Assembly (NCBI GenBank): GCA_947471745.1
Contig: CANJKZ010000011.1
Location: 558,001 to 622,000 of the forward strand
From: Closterium sp. Naga37s-1
Lineage: Eukaryota; Streptophyta; Zygnematophyceae; Desmidiales; Closteriaceae
Direction: 5' to 3'
Length of the DNA stretch: 64,000 bases
In this document: positions 50,311 through 60,551 of the stretch, piece by piece
Position numbering within the stretch: position 1 is the first letter of the stretch
How the letters are laid out: each line of letters starts with the position of its first letter
Position numbers and translations under genes: made by a program
The notes under the pieces: generated by a model
The model's database searches: none
Seen by the model: the letters and a program-made list of their open reading frames with translations, nothing else
Told to the model about the DNA's origin: nothing

Positions 50311-51777
50311 ACAATGCGCAGAGCACCGTTCTCAGGTTGGCAGCGAATGAAGGAACAGCCGCGGCTGAATGGGAGAGGCCGGCCGTCCACCTCTGACGAC
50401 GAGGGGGAAGGGCGGAGGGGATGGGAGGAGGGAATGGGATGAGGGAATGGGAGGAGGGAATGGGAGGAAGGGGATGGGAGGAGGGGATGGGAGGGAATGG
50501 GAGGAGGGGATGGGAGGAGGGGATGGGAGGAAAGAGATGGGAGGAGGGGATGGGATGAGGGGATGGAAGGAGGGGATGGGAGGAAGGGAATGGGAGGAAG
50601 GGGATGGGAGGAGGGGATGGGAGGAGGGGATGGGAGGAGGGGATGGAAGGGGATGGGAGGAAGGGGATGGGAGGAGGGGATGGGAGGAGGGGATGGGAGG
50701 AGGGGATGGGATGAAGGCAATTAAAGGAGGCAATAGAGGGGGCGATTTGCACAGGAGAGGGGGAGGAGTGGCATGAAAAGTGTGGCTTGCCTGCATGCCA
50801 CATCACCCCACCTGCGTGCCACATCACCCCATCTGCGTGCCACAGCACCCCACCTGCGTGCCACATCACCCCACCTGCATGCCACATCACCCCACCTGCG
50901 TGCCATGTCACCCCACCTGCGTGCCACATCACCCCACCTGCGTGCCACATCACCCCGCAGACACGGGCATCCCCGGTGGAGATGTCGTCAATAATGAAGG
51001 CCACTCCGGGCGGCATGGCGTGCAGCACGCGCCTCAGGTGCTGCTCCACCGCCTGGGGGGCACGTGGGGTGTGTGGTCCGTGGTGTGGGGGGCGGAGCAC
51101 GGGGAGGAGGAGAGGCGGAAACAGGACGAGATGGGAGGGTGGCGTACGTGGTAGGGGAGCAGGAGGTTTTGGAGGGTTTCAAACAACACTTCCAAAGCCT
51201 TGCAGCTTGCATGGCAGCTTGCATGGCAGCTTGCATGGCAGCTTGCATGGCAGCTTGCATGGCAGCTTGCATGGCAGCTTGCATGGCTGCTTGCATGGCT
51301 GCTTGCATGGCAGGCGGGGCAGCGGCGCACCTGTTTGCCATGGAGGGCATCACGGTAGATCATATCTTGGTACTCACACCGCTCCGCCATGCACGCCACT
51401 GCGCCCGCCACGTCCCGCGCGTTCACTGCCGCGTACATCCGCTGCGCCACCTGCCACGCCTCCCAGCCATGCTGCCCCTCGCCCCCACCCTTCTTCCCGT
51501 CCGCCTCTCCCTCCCCGTCCCCCTCCCCACCTCCTCCTTCCGCGCCCCCCATAGTCGCTCGCACGGCGCGCCACCTCCGCGCCCCCTGATGCGCGTGCGC
51601 GCCCACCATCGTCTCCCTGCGCGCCCGCCCTGCTGCGCGCGGCGGAACCGCGAGAGCGACAGAACCCTCGCCGCTGCTGCCGGAGGCGACGGCGGCGGAG
51701 GCAGTGCAGCCGATGAGGGCGTGGCAGGGGAGAGGGCGTGGCGGCAGAGGGAGTGACAATGCGGCAGAGGCCGCCAT
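50311..51777 (-). CDS. SnoaL/NTF2-like domain protein, probably plastid-targeted, three exons, 3' end unresolved
   Basis: Exon 1 is 51331-51777 (ATG at 51777; 149 codons, phase 0), exon 2 is 50938-51052, exon 3 is 50311-50392. Splice sites are CAG|GTGCGC (51330), CCCCAG|GCGG (51053), CAG|GTGGGG (50937), GTCAG|AGG (50393) and a GTGAGT donor at 50310. The protein starts with an Ala/Ser/Arg-rich, acid-poor stretch resembling a chloroplast transit peptide. It then has AQRMYAAVNARDVAGAVACM, RDALHGKQ, HLRRVLHAMPPGVAFIIDDI, CGVMWHA and EVDGRPLPFSRGCSF, the pattern of SnoaL-like folds found in green-plant NTF2-family proteins. Such domains are small cone-shaped folds with varied or unknown activity, so no reaction is assigned. 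The final exon(s) after the 50310 donor were not found. Confidence 0.75.
50395..50725. repeat. GGGGATGGGAGGA purine-rich minisatellite in intron 2
   Basis: About 25 imperfect 12-13 bp units with strongly one-sided purine content lie just upstream of the exon 3 acceptor. In the gene sense this is a long pyrimidine tract. Confidence 0.9.
50791..50958. repeat. 21-bp x 8 array duplicating the exon 2 donor site
   Basis: Eight 21-bp units (CTGCGTGCCACATCACCCCAC and variants). The rightmost unit is the 3' end of exon 2; the others repeat it into intron 2 together with the CAG|GTGGGG donor. Confidence 0.92.
51203..51312. repeat. 12-bp x 9 array in intron 1
   Basis: GCATGGCAGCTT repeated about nine times, the last units with GCTGCTT. 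Intronic in the SnoaL-like gene. Confidence 0.9.
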
Positions 51778-52737
51778 GAGTGCGCGCGCTGCTTGCTGTC
51801 CGCCGCTGCTAGTCGCGCGCTGCTGCTCTGCCGAGTGCGCTCAACGTCCGCCGCCTGCGCTGCCGGCGCGCTTCACAATCGTTTCAGCGCGACGCTCTGG
51901 TTTGTCGTCACACACGACACTCGCAGGTACCTTGTGACGCGCGACGGCAATTCCCGTTCGTCATCTGGCTGTTGCCCTGAGAAGATGCAAGCCTCAATTG
52001 GAAGGGTGTGTTTGCTCATGATTTTGAGAGAACTAACAAAGTTTTGAATGAACTGAGTGCGCGGAATGAGTGAATATCGAGATTGTTGTGATTACAAAAG
52101 ACTGACGATAATATAGGGGGGGAAACCTAACTAGGTGAGGACCACGGGGAAACTAGGCTTGGAAGTGTACCGATTATTGCGGGGCGACTTGTGGTGGTTT
52201 GGGCCGAAATTGTAGGCCGAGATGGTACGAACCCCTACGAACTCTACCCGCTAAAGTGCGACTATTTCCTTACGTTCAGCACTATATTTTTTAGTTCAGG
52301 CTTGCATGTCTTTATATGATTATCACATGATTCAATAAAGTATTATAGCTAGCATAAAATTACTAGTTATACTGGTGGTGTTCTGTAGGCACTAGCAGAG
52401 GGGGGGCGAGGGGAAATAGGTAGCTTCCCCCTCTGCGTTTTTTGGTACGACACTTCGGTCGGCCCGTAAAACCATGCCGAGCCAGCCATTTGCCCTCCGA
52501 ACGTAATGGAAGGTAAATGGTGACAGAACGGTCATTTACCCCCAGGGATGTGCATTCATACGAAGCATCCCATTTACCCTCCCCACCTTCCTTCCCAGGC
52601 AAACCTTTCTTCCTTGGCCTTGCCTTCCGTCAACCACTCTTCACGGGGAAGTGCGAAAGTCAGGAAAGAGAGGAGCTGGGGGAGGGAACACCAACACCGT
52701 ACCCTAGAAACCCAAGTCTGCTATTTACCGTATCGCC
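51778..52737. other. Host DNA upstream of the SnoaL-like gene
   Basis: No coding frame is supported. It should include the promoter and 5' UTR of the minus-strand gene, but no clear TATA box was identified. An 8-bp inverted repeat GGTAAATG/CATTTACC with a 13-bp spacer lies near 52512-52540. Confidence 0.5.
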
Positions 52738-52850
52738 CCAGATATAAGCGCAGGCCTATTATAAGCGCATGCGCTTATATCTGGAGCAATGCGCTTATGG
52801 CCGATCCTCAATTATAAGCGCACTCCCTGTAAAACCCTATTTTATTATAA
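52738..52850. repeat. TTATAAGCGC repeat cluster with 15-bp inverted repeat
   Basis: A 15-bp perfect inverted repeat (52738-52752 and 52770-52784), a 20-bp palindrome (52760-52779) and repeated (T)TATAAGCGC words are present. Such words recall termini of pogo/Tigger-type DNA transposons, but no transposase is present. Confidence 0.6.
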
Positions 52851-52934
52851 GCACATGCATAATTTTTTATTTAAAACATGCTAAACACAGTAACGAGTTT
52901 CAAAATTGAAGCGAGCCTAATTTCATAATCGCTT

Positions 52935-55656
52935 CGTCAAACAAGATGTCCTGAGAGGGGAAGACCAGCACGAGGTGGGGTGGTAAAACTGCCAGCCAGG
53001 CGCGTCAAGGACAAAGCCAAGGAAGACGCAGGGGATAGCACGGGCGGAGAGCTTGTCCGCGGACATATCACGAACAAAGGAACGAGATCCCCAGACCTGG
53101 AATACTGACGCATCGCCAACCTCCCCTGTCCAACGCAGTGTCGGCGAGGTCTCCGGCAAGGAGACACAGAGCCAGAGGTTGAGCTGATGCGCAGCGTACT
53201 GGACCGCAAATGGCCACAGAAAATGGGGAGCAGCCGCATGGACCATGGAGGTACGAGCGACCTCCATGACTAAGCCAATGCGGCGCTCAGCAATCCCACT
53301 TTGCTTAGGGGAGTCCGGAAGCGTTAACGACTGGAAAATGCCCTCCCCACGACAAAAGTCCCGCAAGAGGTTGGAGGAGAACTCACCAATTCTGTCAGAG
53401 TGCAGACGCAGGAATGGAAGGTCCTGGCCGAAACGCTCGCGGAGCTGGAGACGGACCGTGCGGATACGAGGGATCAAGACATCAACAACCTGACCCTTGC
53501 TGCGCAAGGGGAAGACCGTGGTGTACCGCGTGTAGTCGTCAACCACCAGCAGAAAGTAGCGCCCGCGGCTCTGTCCACTGACGCGGGCTGGGCCCCATGC
53601 GGCCATGTGGAGATTCTGCAGGGGAACACTCGTCGGGGGAAACAAGGAGGAGTGAGGAGCGGCGCGCTGCCGCCCCTTGACACAAGAGAGGCAGGGCGGG
53701 GCAGGCGAGGGCGGCAGGGAGGCAGGGACCTGGGAAGACCAGAGACAAGAAGACGAGAGTGCATGCCACGAAGGCGTGGCAGGGAGGGGTGACCAAGGCG
53801 GTGGTGCCACAGAAGAGTCTGGTGCGACAGGAGGCGACACGAGAAAGAGGCGGCTACCTGACCTGACGCGGACACCTGGGCAGGCGCAGCTACCTGAGGA
53901 GGCTCAGTAGCCAGTGTGTACAGACTCGACCCTGGCCGACGAGTGAACGTGGCCAGGTGACGCCCCGTCCGAGTGCACGTGCAGATCGTCACACGCTGAC
54001 CCCCAGGAGTGGTGGTAGTGACCATCGCATCTTGGAGGGCAGCGGTACTCACCAAGTTCGCAGAGAGCGAGGGGAGGTGAAGACCAGACAGTGAGCCGGA
54101 CCGAACCGCCGGACACGGGAGGACAGTGGAGGAACGGGACATGACCGGGCCCCCAGAGGGGTCAGCCAGTCGGACCAGGACAAGTGTACAGAGAGAAGTG
54201 AGAGTGGTGCTATCACGAAAGAAACAAGCAGAGGCGCCTGAGTCTAGCGTGAAGGTGTGCAAGGCCTGAGCAGGCGCAGTACCAGGGGGAGTACCAGACT
54301 CACTAGCACCTAGAGCAGCAGCAGCTATACCTGGATCAGGCGGCACATACCGGTAACAGTCACTCTCAGCACTAACAGACAAAGCATACATAGCAGAAAG
54401 AATAGCATCAAAGTCTAGGTCAAAGATAGCAATCCTAGACCTAAGCAGATCTGCCCAGCGAGGGAGCTCGACGTCGTCACCAAACTCAGCACGCCAAGCA
54501 TCGTAAAGGCGGGAGAAGCAGCGGTGCTGAGTGTGAAGCCGCCCGCAAGTCTGACTAGCATGGTAATCCGTGCGAATGACATAAGGGAAACTACCCCTAG
54601 ACGCCCCATGCAGAAACCACTCACGAAGCTGCTGGGGCGACTGAGTCTCGCTCCGACGCTGACCACCTCCAGAACCAACACGCTGAGCTCCAGTCCCACC
54701 GCCAACAGTCCCACTTCTGCCACCGCCACCACTCCCACCGCTGCCTCCACCGCCGCCACCAGAGACCCCACTCCCTCAACCAGTCCCACCGCCGCCACCA
54801 CCTCCACTGCTGCCCCCACCACTACTCCCGCTGCCACCTCCACCACCGCCGCTGCCACCTCCACAACCCTTGCCACCCTTGCCCTTGCCGCTGCGGCGCT
54901 TCGCACTAGCGGAAGCAGCCTAGATGTCCTCAGTAACAGAGACGTCTGTAGCAGCAGAAAAGGCGTAGGAGGGGGCAAGGGGGGAAGGGAAGCACCCCTC
55001 AAAGAAGGGCGGGCGCGGAGTGCCATGAGCAGCACCTACAGCAACTGCACTAGTCTCAGCTGCAAGGAGATGCTCCTCGAGGAGGTCAACAGTGAGAAAG
55101 GTGGGGTCAAGAGAGAGGAAGTGGTCCCTGACAGAGCGAAGAGAGTCAGGGAGGCGAGTGAATATGAAGTAGAGGGTGCTGAACATCGGGGGCTGGTTCT
55201 TGTCATGGAACTCAGCAGGGACGGCAGCGCGGTAGCGAGCGTCGCTAGCGCGAAGGTGGGAAACCACGTCCTCGACTGTGGCAAAGGTGGATAGCTCGGG
55301 GAACAGGTAGGGCAGAAGCAGGCGGCCTAGAGCAGCAGTGGAAGGGGAGGAGTAGCGAGCGACTACAGCGTCGTACAGTGCCTGTGCGGTCCTGTGCTGT
55401 CCGAAGTGAGCGCATTCAGCTAACGGAAGGTGGTTGCGAATGGCTAAGCGGGCAGCAGCGTCACGAGAAAGCCACTGTTAGTGAGTCGCACTGTCAGCTG
55501 TGGTGGGAGGGGCAGTAGCGGCACCGGACACGTGGTCAAACAAGAAAACACCGTCCTTAGAATCGCTCAGTAGGTACAGCTGCATGTCGTCGAGCCACGT
55601 GTCAAACTGAACCGGTCTACCCTCATGATCGAATGCGAAAACTCGAAGCGAGGCCA
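52935..55656 (-). pseudogene. Gag-protease-integrase of element K, broken
   Basis: Gag starts at ATG 55654-55656 (MASLRVFAFDHEGRPVQFD) with the UBN2-like domain, and is interrupted by TAA at 55478-55480 and a TAG near 54922. It continues through a Gly tract, SPQQLREWFLHGASRG and a degenerate zinc-like motif. Protease has LDSGASACFF (about 54240). A frame change near 53700 leads to integrase, where HMDVWG has become HMAAWG, losing the first catalytic Asp, and HSDRGGEF has become HSDRIGEF. It ends within the post-integrase segment. This copy cannot encode active integrase. Confidence 0.85.
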
Positions 55657-56031
55657 TAGTGGCACAGTATGCAGGAGCAGCAGTAGCAGCAGTAGCAGAA
55701 GGGGCCGAGGGGCCTAGGGGCCGAGGGGCAAAACACGAAGAGTGGGGGCCGTGGGGCCGAGGCTAGGGGCTGAGGGGCCTGGGAGCCGAGGTGCCTAGGG
55801 GCCGAGGGGCCTGGGTCGCGGGTCACAGGGTGCAGGTCGAGGGGCCTGGGGGCGGGATGGGCCGGAACCGGGGCCTTGGGACGTGACGGGCCTAGGGGCG
55901 CGACGTGCAGTAACCGGGGCCTGAGGGGGGGGCGCGACGGGCCTAGAAGCGCGAAGGGCCGGGACCGAGGCCTAGGGGCGCGACGGGCAGGGAACGTGGC
56001 CATGGTGCGCAATCGGCTTAGGGGCGCGAAA
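55657..56031 (-). repeat. Leader of element K, no primer-binding site
   Basis: GGGGCGCGACGGGCCTAGG-type words on the plus strand. Directly inside the LTR the minus strand reads TTTCGCGCCCC; no TGG primer site is seen. Confidence 0.7.
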
Positions 56032-56163
56032 TGTAAGAGTTACAAACGAGAATGAATGGACTAGCAAACAGTTGGGTACAAGTGCTAACCCTAATTGGGT
56101 TGTACCCCTTATGAGCTACCCCACTACAGCCTACACAAATGTATAAGCTATAATGTTCTGACA
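56032..56163 (-). repeat. LTR shared by elements J (3') and K (5')
   Basis: 132 bp; minus sense TGTCAGAACATTATAG.. to ..AACTCTTACA. The J polypurine tract CTATGGGGGTG is at 56164-56174. Confidence 0.85.
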
Positions 56164-59100
56164 CACCCCCATAGGCAAAGTGGGGGAGAACAAGTGGTCA
56201 GAAGACCAGTCAAGAAAAGCAAAGCAAGCTCAGGGTGGATCACAAAGTCACCACACAGTCCGAGCACAAGCAAAGGGCCACAAGGCCAGTTCACGTGCAG
56301 AGACATATATAAAAGAGAACAAACAATACAGTGATCATACCCTAGCAAGTGCAAGCATGTAGGTATATATATAGATCACAGTACAAGCAAAGTCACGTAG
56401 TAAGCAAGTGAGGCAAAGTAGGCACAAGGCCTAACACAGTAGAGAAACGCTGATGATCACGAGGAAGAAGTGCCTTGCTGAATATATCAGCAGTGTTGGC
56501 CCTATTGGCCACGTAAGCAAGACGAAGCTGGCCACGCTGCTGCAACTCTCGAGCAAGGAAGTATCGCAGAGCGATGTGCCTGTGCTCCAGTCTGTGCTGT
56601 TGACACAAGGCAATCATGGCGTTGTTGTCTACGTACAGAACTGGAGGCAAAAGAGGCTGCTCTCCCAAGTCAGTCAGCAGGTAGGTGAGCCAGCGTAGCT
56701 CCTGTGCAGCCATGGCCCCAGTGTAGATCTCAGCCTCGCAACTGGAGCTGAGAACCGAAGACGAGCGGGTAGACCGCCAAGAGAATGAGCCAGAGCCAAG
56801 GCTGAAGGTGTAACCCTGTGACGACCGCTGCGTAGTTGAGATGTCAACCCAGGAAGCGTCTGCGTGACCGGTGAGGACAACTGGACCTCATCCTCCAAGC
56901 ACGAGCCCCATGCCCAACGTACTGCACAAGTAACGTAATACCCTCTTCGCAGCATCCCAGTGCACCTCTCGGTCCCTGCCGGGAGCCACGTAGCGAGCCA
57001 GGAGGCTGAGAAGGTACGCGAGGCCAGATTGTGTGCACGTCATCAGGTACACGAGGCAACCCACAAGCAATGGGTACGGACCACTCGGCTCTACGGACTC
57101 GTCCGAAGGTGGAGCTGAGAGCGAGTGGCTGGTAGACAGAGGAGTGGGCTGTGGCGAGGAGAACTGAAAACCAAAGCGCTGAAGGACCTGGTGCACCATG
57201 TGTGACTACGTCAGGGTAATGGTGCGCCGAGCTCTATCCCGGGTGATCTGCAAGCCAAGATAGCTGCGCAGTCACCCAGGTCAGTGCAGGTGTGTCTCTT
57301 CTGCAGCTCCGACTTCACAAGAGTCAATGCCTCAGTGTCAGCAGTGGCGAAGACGAGGTTGCGACGTAGACAAGGATATAGAATGGCGGCAGCGAGGTGT
57401 CGGTGCGTAGAAACAGCGACGGGTCAGCTGTAGTAGGAGCAAACTCAAGAGCCGCAAGTGTAGTCCTCAGTGTGTCGTGCCACTTGCGAGGCGCCTGACG
57501 GAGACTGTAGACTGGTCGCTGAAGACACCACTGAGAACCTGCAGGAAAAGACTTAGTGAAACCAGGTGGGCCGCACAACCAGATCTCCTCTGCATCCATG
57601 GCTGCCTGCCACTGAGAGGAGTAAGGACCCGTAATCGCCTCTGCGTAAGAGCGCGGGGTCGGGATGTCTGGAGGATCCGAGTCTCCCTCAGGGGCAAGCA
57701 GCATGGAAGCGAAACGAGGTACAGCAGCTGCAAGACACTCAAAGTCCTCCTGCCTGTCCTCAAGGACGTCCGTGCCAAGAGCACACTCACCCCCGACAGA
57801 GGGAGGACTGGCAGACGCAGACTCAACAACAAGAGCAGTGGCGTAGTCTAGACCACAGGCAGCAGCAAAGTCAAGCAGCTCAGCAACAAGAGCAGACGCA
57901 GCAGCAGACTCAAAAGAAGCGACGAGCAGTGCGAACAGGCGAGACAGGACGAGACGCAGGCTCACGACGCTCTGTAAGACCGCCAGACTGCTCAGTGTAA
58001 GGAGAAGGAGCAGGCAGGTGAGAGGCCAGCTGTAAGAGCGGCTGCAACTTGTCAGACGGGGGACACATGAGGGGAGGAGTAAGGGCAGCAGAAGGCGGGG
58101 TACCAAGAACCTGCTGGAGCAGGGGAAAGAAGTACGGTCGCGGCCACATAGAGCCACCAGGGTCAACAGCTCCAGCTCCTCCAGCTCGAGCACCTCCAAC
58201 ACCAGGGCCACCAACTCCAGCTCCTCCTGCTCCAGCGCCACCAGCGTCAGTAGTACCAGACTATGTAAGGTCTCCAGCTCCAGCACCCTCAACACCACCA
58301 GTCCCGGCAGCTCCAGTACCCCGCGTACGAGCTCCTCCAGGACCAGTGGTTGCAGTACCTCCAGGAAAACCAGCTCCAGCATCAACTCCAGTACCTGCAG
58401 CTCCAGAAGCTCCACTCCGAAGGCGAGTACGCCGAACAAACCACTCACGCAACTGCTGCGGAGACTGTCTCGGCGAAGCACCAGCAGAACCTCCAGACGA
58501 AGCAGCACCCTGAGGCTCCGCACCTCGAGAATCCGCACCCTCCGACGCAGTTTCCCCGGACTCAACACCCTCAAGCTCAGCACCCCCACGCTCACCACTC
58601 CCAGTCGCAACACCCCCAGGCTCAGCACCCCCAGTCTCAACACCCCCAGGCTCAACACCCCCAGTCTCAGCACCCCCAGGCTCAGCACCCCCAGTCTCTA
58701 CACCCCCAGGCTCAGCACCCCAGTCTCAGCACCCTCAGACTCCGCACCCCCAGGCTCCGCACCCCCTGACGCAGCACCTCGAGCAGCACCTGAGTCGCCA
58801 GCTACCTGATCAGGCGCAGGACCAGGGAGAGGGTCTACCTAAGACACACTTGAGGGAGCAGGACCCTGGGGCGGGAGGGGGTCTACCAGAGGGGGACCAT
58901 GAGCAAGGAAGAGCGGCGGGGGCGGAGGAGGGGCAGAGTGGTAGGGGAAGAGGCGGTAAAAGGGAACCGACTCTCTAAACGTGACGTCCTGAGAAGGGAA
59001 GACACGGCGTGAGGTGGGGTGGTAAAACTGCCAGCCAGGTGCGTCGGGGACAAAGCCAAGGAAGACGCAGGGGATAGCACGCGGGGAGAGCTTGTCCGCG

Positions 59101-59276
59101 GACGTATCGCGAGCAAAAGCACGAGATCCCCAGACCCGGAATACCGACGCATCGCCAACCTTCCCCGTCCAACACAGTGTGGGCGAGGTCTCCGGCAAGG
59201 AGACACGGGGCCAAAGGTTGAGCTGATGCGCAGCGTACCGGACCGCAAACGACCACAGAAAATGGGGAGCCGCTGC
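56164..59276 (-). mobile_element. Copia element J (family I), 3' half
   Basis: Integrase C-terminus, linker, RT, RNase H, 3' UTR and LTR on the minus strand. Element G inserted in its integrase at 59276/59277; the rest of J would lie beyond the window end. Confidence 0.82.
56393..59276 (-). pseudogene. Integrase-linker-RT-RNase H of element J, deleted and frameshifted
   Basis: Integrase C-terminal sequence (AAPHFLWSFAVRYAAHQLN) at 58839-59276 leads to a linker with LREWFVRRTRL near 58440 and many GVLSLGVLRL-type shadow repeats. RT sequence jumps from QAAMDAE to EIWLCGPPG, a deletion of roughly 100 residues near 57595, and YVDDL is destroyed by a small deletion (YVATSS, about 57360). RNase H (56393-56955) retains YVDNNAM and ends LVPTLPHLLTT. 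Confidence 0.82.
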
Positions 59277-59410
59277 TGTCAAACTTATATCTGCTATAGT
59301 CTATTTAGGCTGTAGTGGGGTAGTTCTTAGAGGGTACAACACTTATGTGTTTCCTACTTGTACCCATCCCTTTTTCTAGTTCATTCATTCTTTCGTCAAT
59401 TATTCTCACA
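59277..59410 (+). repeat. 5' LTR of element G
   Basis: TGTCAAACTTATATC.. to ..TTATTCTCACA; primer-binding site TGGTATAGAGC at 59411-59421. Confidence 0.87.
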
Positions 59411-59421
59411 TGGTATAGAGC

Positions 59422-60551
59422 TAGTTTCGAGTTTTTTTTTTAAAGGGCCCACCACTGAAATTTTTCACTGCCTGCTCGACGCGCGCGTCGCACCTTCCCT
59501 TCGAGGCCCGTCGCGGCCCCTGCGCCTGCCCTTAGAGCCAGCGCCGGCCCCGTAAGGCCCCGTAAGGCCCCCCTTTTCTGGCCCCGTAAGGCCCCTTAAG
59601 GCCCCGTTTACGGCCCCGTTTAAGGCTCCGTAAGGCCCCGTTTACGGCCCCGTTTAAGGCCCCGTAAGGCCCCGTAAGGCCCCGTTTAAGGCCCCATTTA
59701 AGGCCCCGTAAGGCCCCGTAAGGCTCCATAAGGCCCCGTAAGGCCCCGTCAGGCCCCGTTTAACGCCCCGTAAGGCCCCGTCAGGCCCCGTTTAAGGCCC
59801 CGTTAGGCCTCGTAAGGCCCCGTAAGGCCCCGTAAGGCCCTGTAAGGCCCCGTCAGGCCCCGTTTGCGGCCCCGTCAGGCCCCGTAAGGCCCTGTCAGGC
59901 CCCGTTAGAGGCCCCGTACGGACCCGTCAGGCCCCGTTATCGGCCCCGTCAGGCCCCGTCAGGCCCTGTAAGGCCCCTGCCCCGGCCCTGCCCCGGCCCT
60001 GCCCCGGCCCTGCCCCGGCCCTGCCCCGGCCCTGCCCCGGCCCCTGCCCCGGCCCTGCCCCGGCCCTGCCCCGGCCCTGCCCCCTGCCCCGGCCCTGCTC
60101 CGACCCTGCCCCGGCCCTGCCCCGGCCCTGCCCCGGCACTGCCCCGGCCCTGCCCCCTGCCCCGGCCCTGCTCCGGCCCTGCCCCGGCCCTGCCCCGGCA
60201 CTGCCCCGGCCCTGCCCCCCCCCTGCCCCGGCCCTGCCCCGGCCCTGCCCCGGCCCTGCCCCGGCTCTGCCCCGGCCCTGCCCCGGCCCTGCCCCGGCCC
60301 TGCCCCGGCTCTGCCCCGGCCCTGCCCCGGCCCTGCCCCGGCCCTGCTCCTGAACTGTCGCGGCCCTGCCTGAACCCGGCCCCGGATCCTTTGCGGCCCG
60401 GCCCCGGCCCTACCCCGGCCCTGCCCCAGCCTCTCCCCTGGTAAGAGCGCCGCGCTGCCGAGCCACACCGCCCTGCCGAGCCGCGCCACCCTGCCTAGCC
60501 TGCTTAACCGAGTTGCACTCCTGCTGCTGCTAGCTTGCTGCTTCTCCTGTC
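59422..60551 (+). repeat. Leader of element G with GGCCCCGTAA and CCCTGCCCCGG arrays
   Basis: GGCCCCGTAA(G) units occupy about 59545-59965; (CCCTGCCCCGG)n, 11-bp period, occupies about 59975-60345; then GCCGAGCCGCGCC units. The complementary strand repeats GGGGCAGGGCC, a strong G-quadruplex-type pattern. No gene is seen. Confidence 0.85.

Larger units (their letters stand above)
52935..56031 (-). mobile_element. Copia element K (family I), 3' truncated within pol
   Basis: Leader, Gag, protease and integrase on the minus strand; the sequence breaks off at about 52935 shortly after the integrase C-terminus. Its 5' side abuts the LTR at 56032-56163, which is also the 3' LTR of J. Confidence 0.8.

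Noticed and set aside
50369-50776. Gly/Met/Glu-rich protein from the GGGGATGGGAGGA array
   Set aside because: A purine minisatellite inside an intron; open frames on both strands follow from the repeat.
50791-50958. CRISPR-like array
   Set aside because: Units are directly adjacent 21-mers with no spacers, and one unit is the exon 2 end.
52363-52602. Minus-strand 79-codon frame with GRPKCRTKKRRGG
   Set aside because: No family similarity recognised, no neighbouring exon evidence, and low-complexity flanks.
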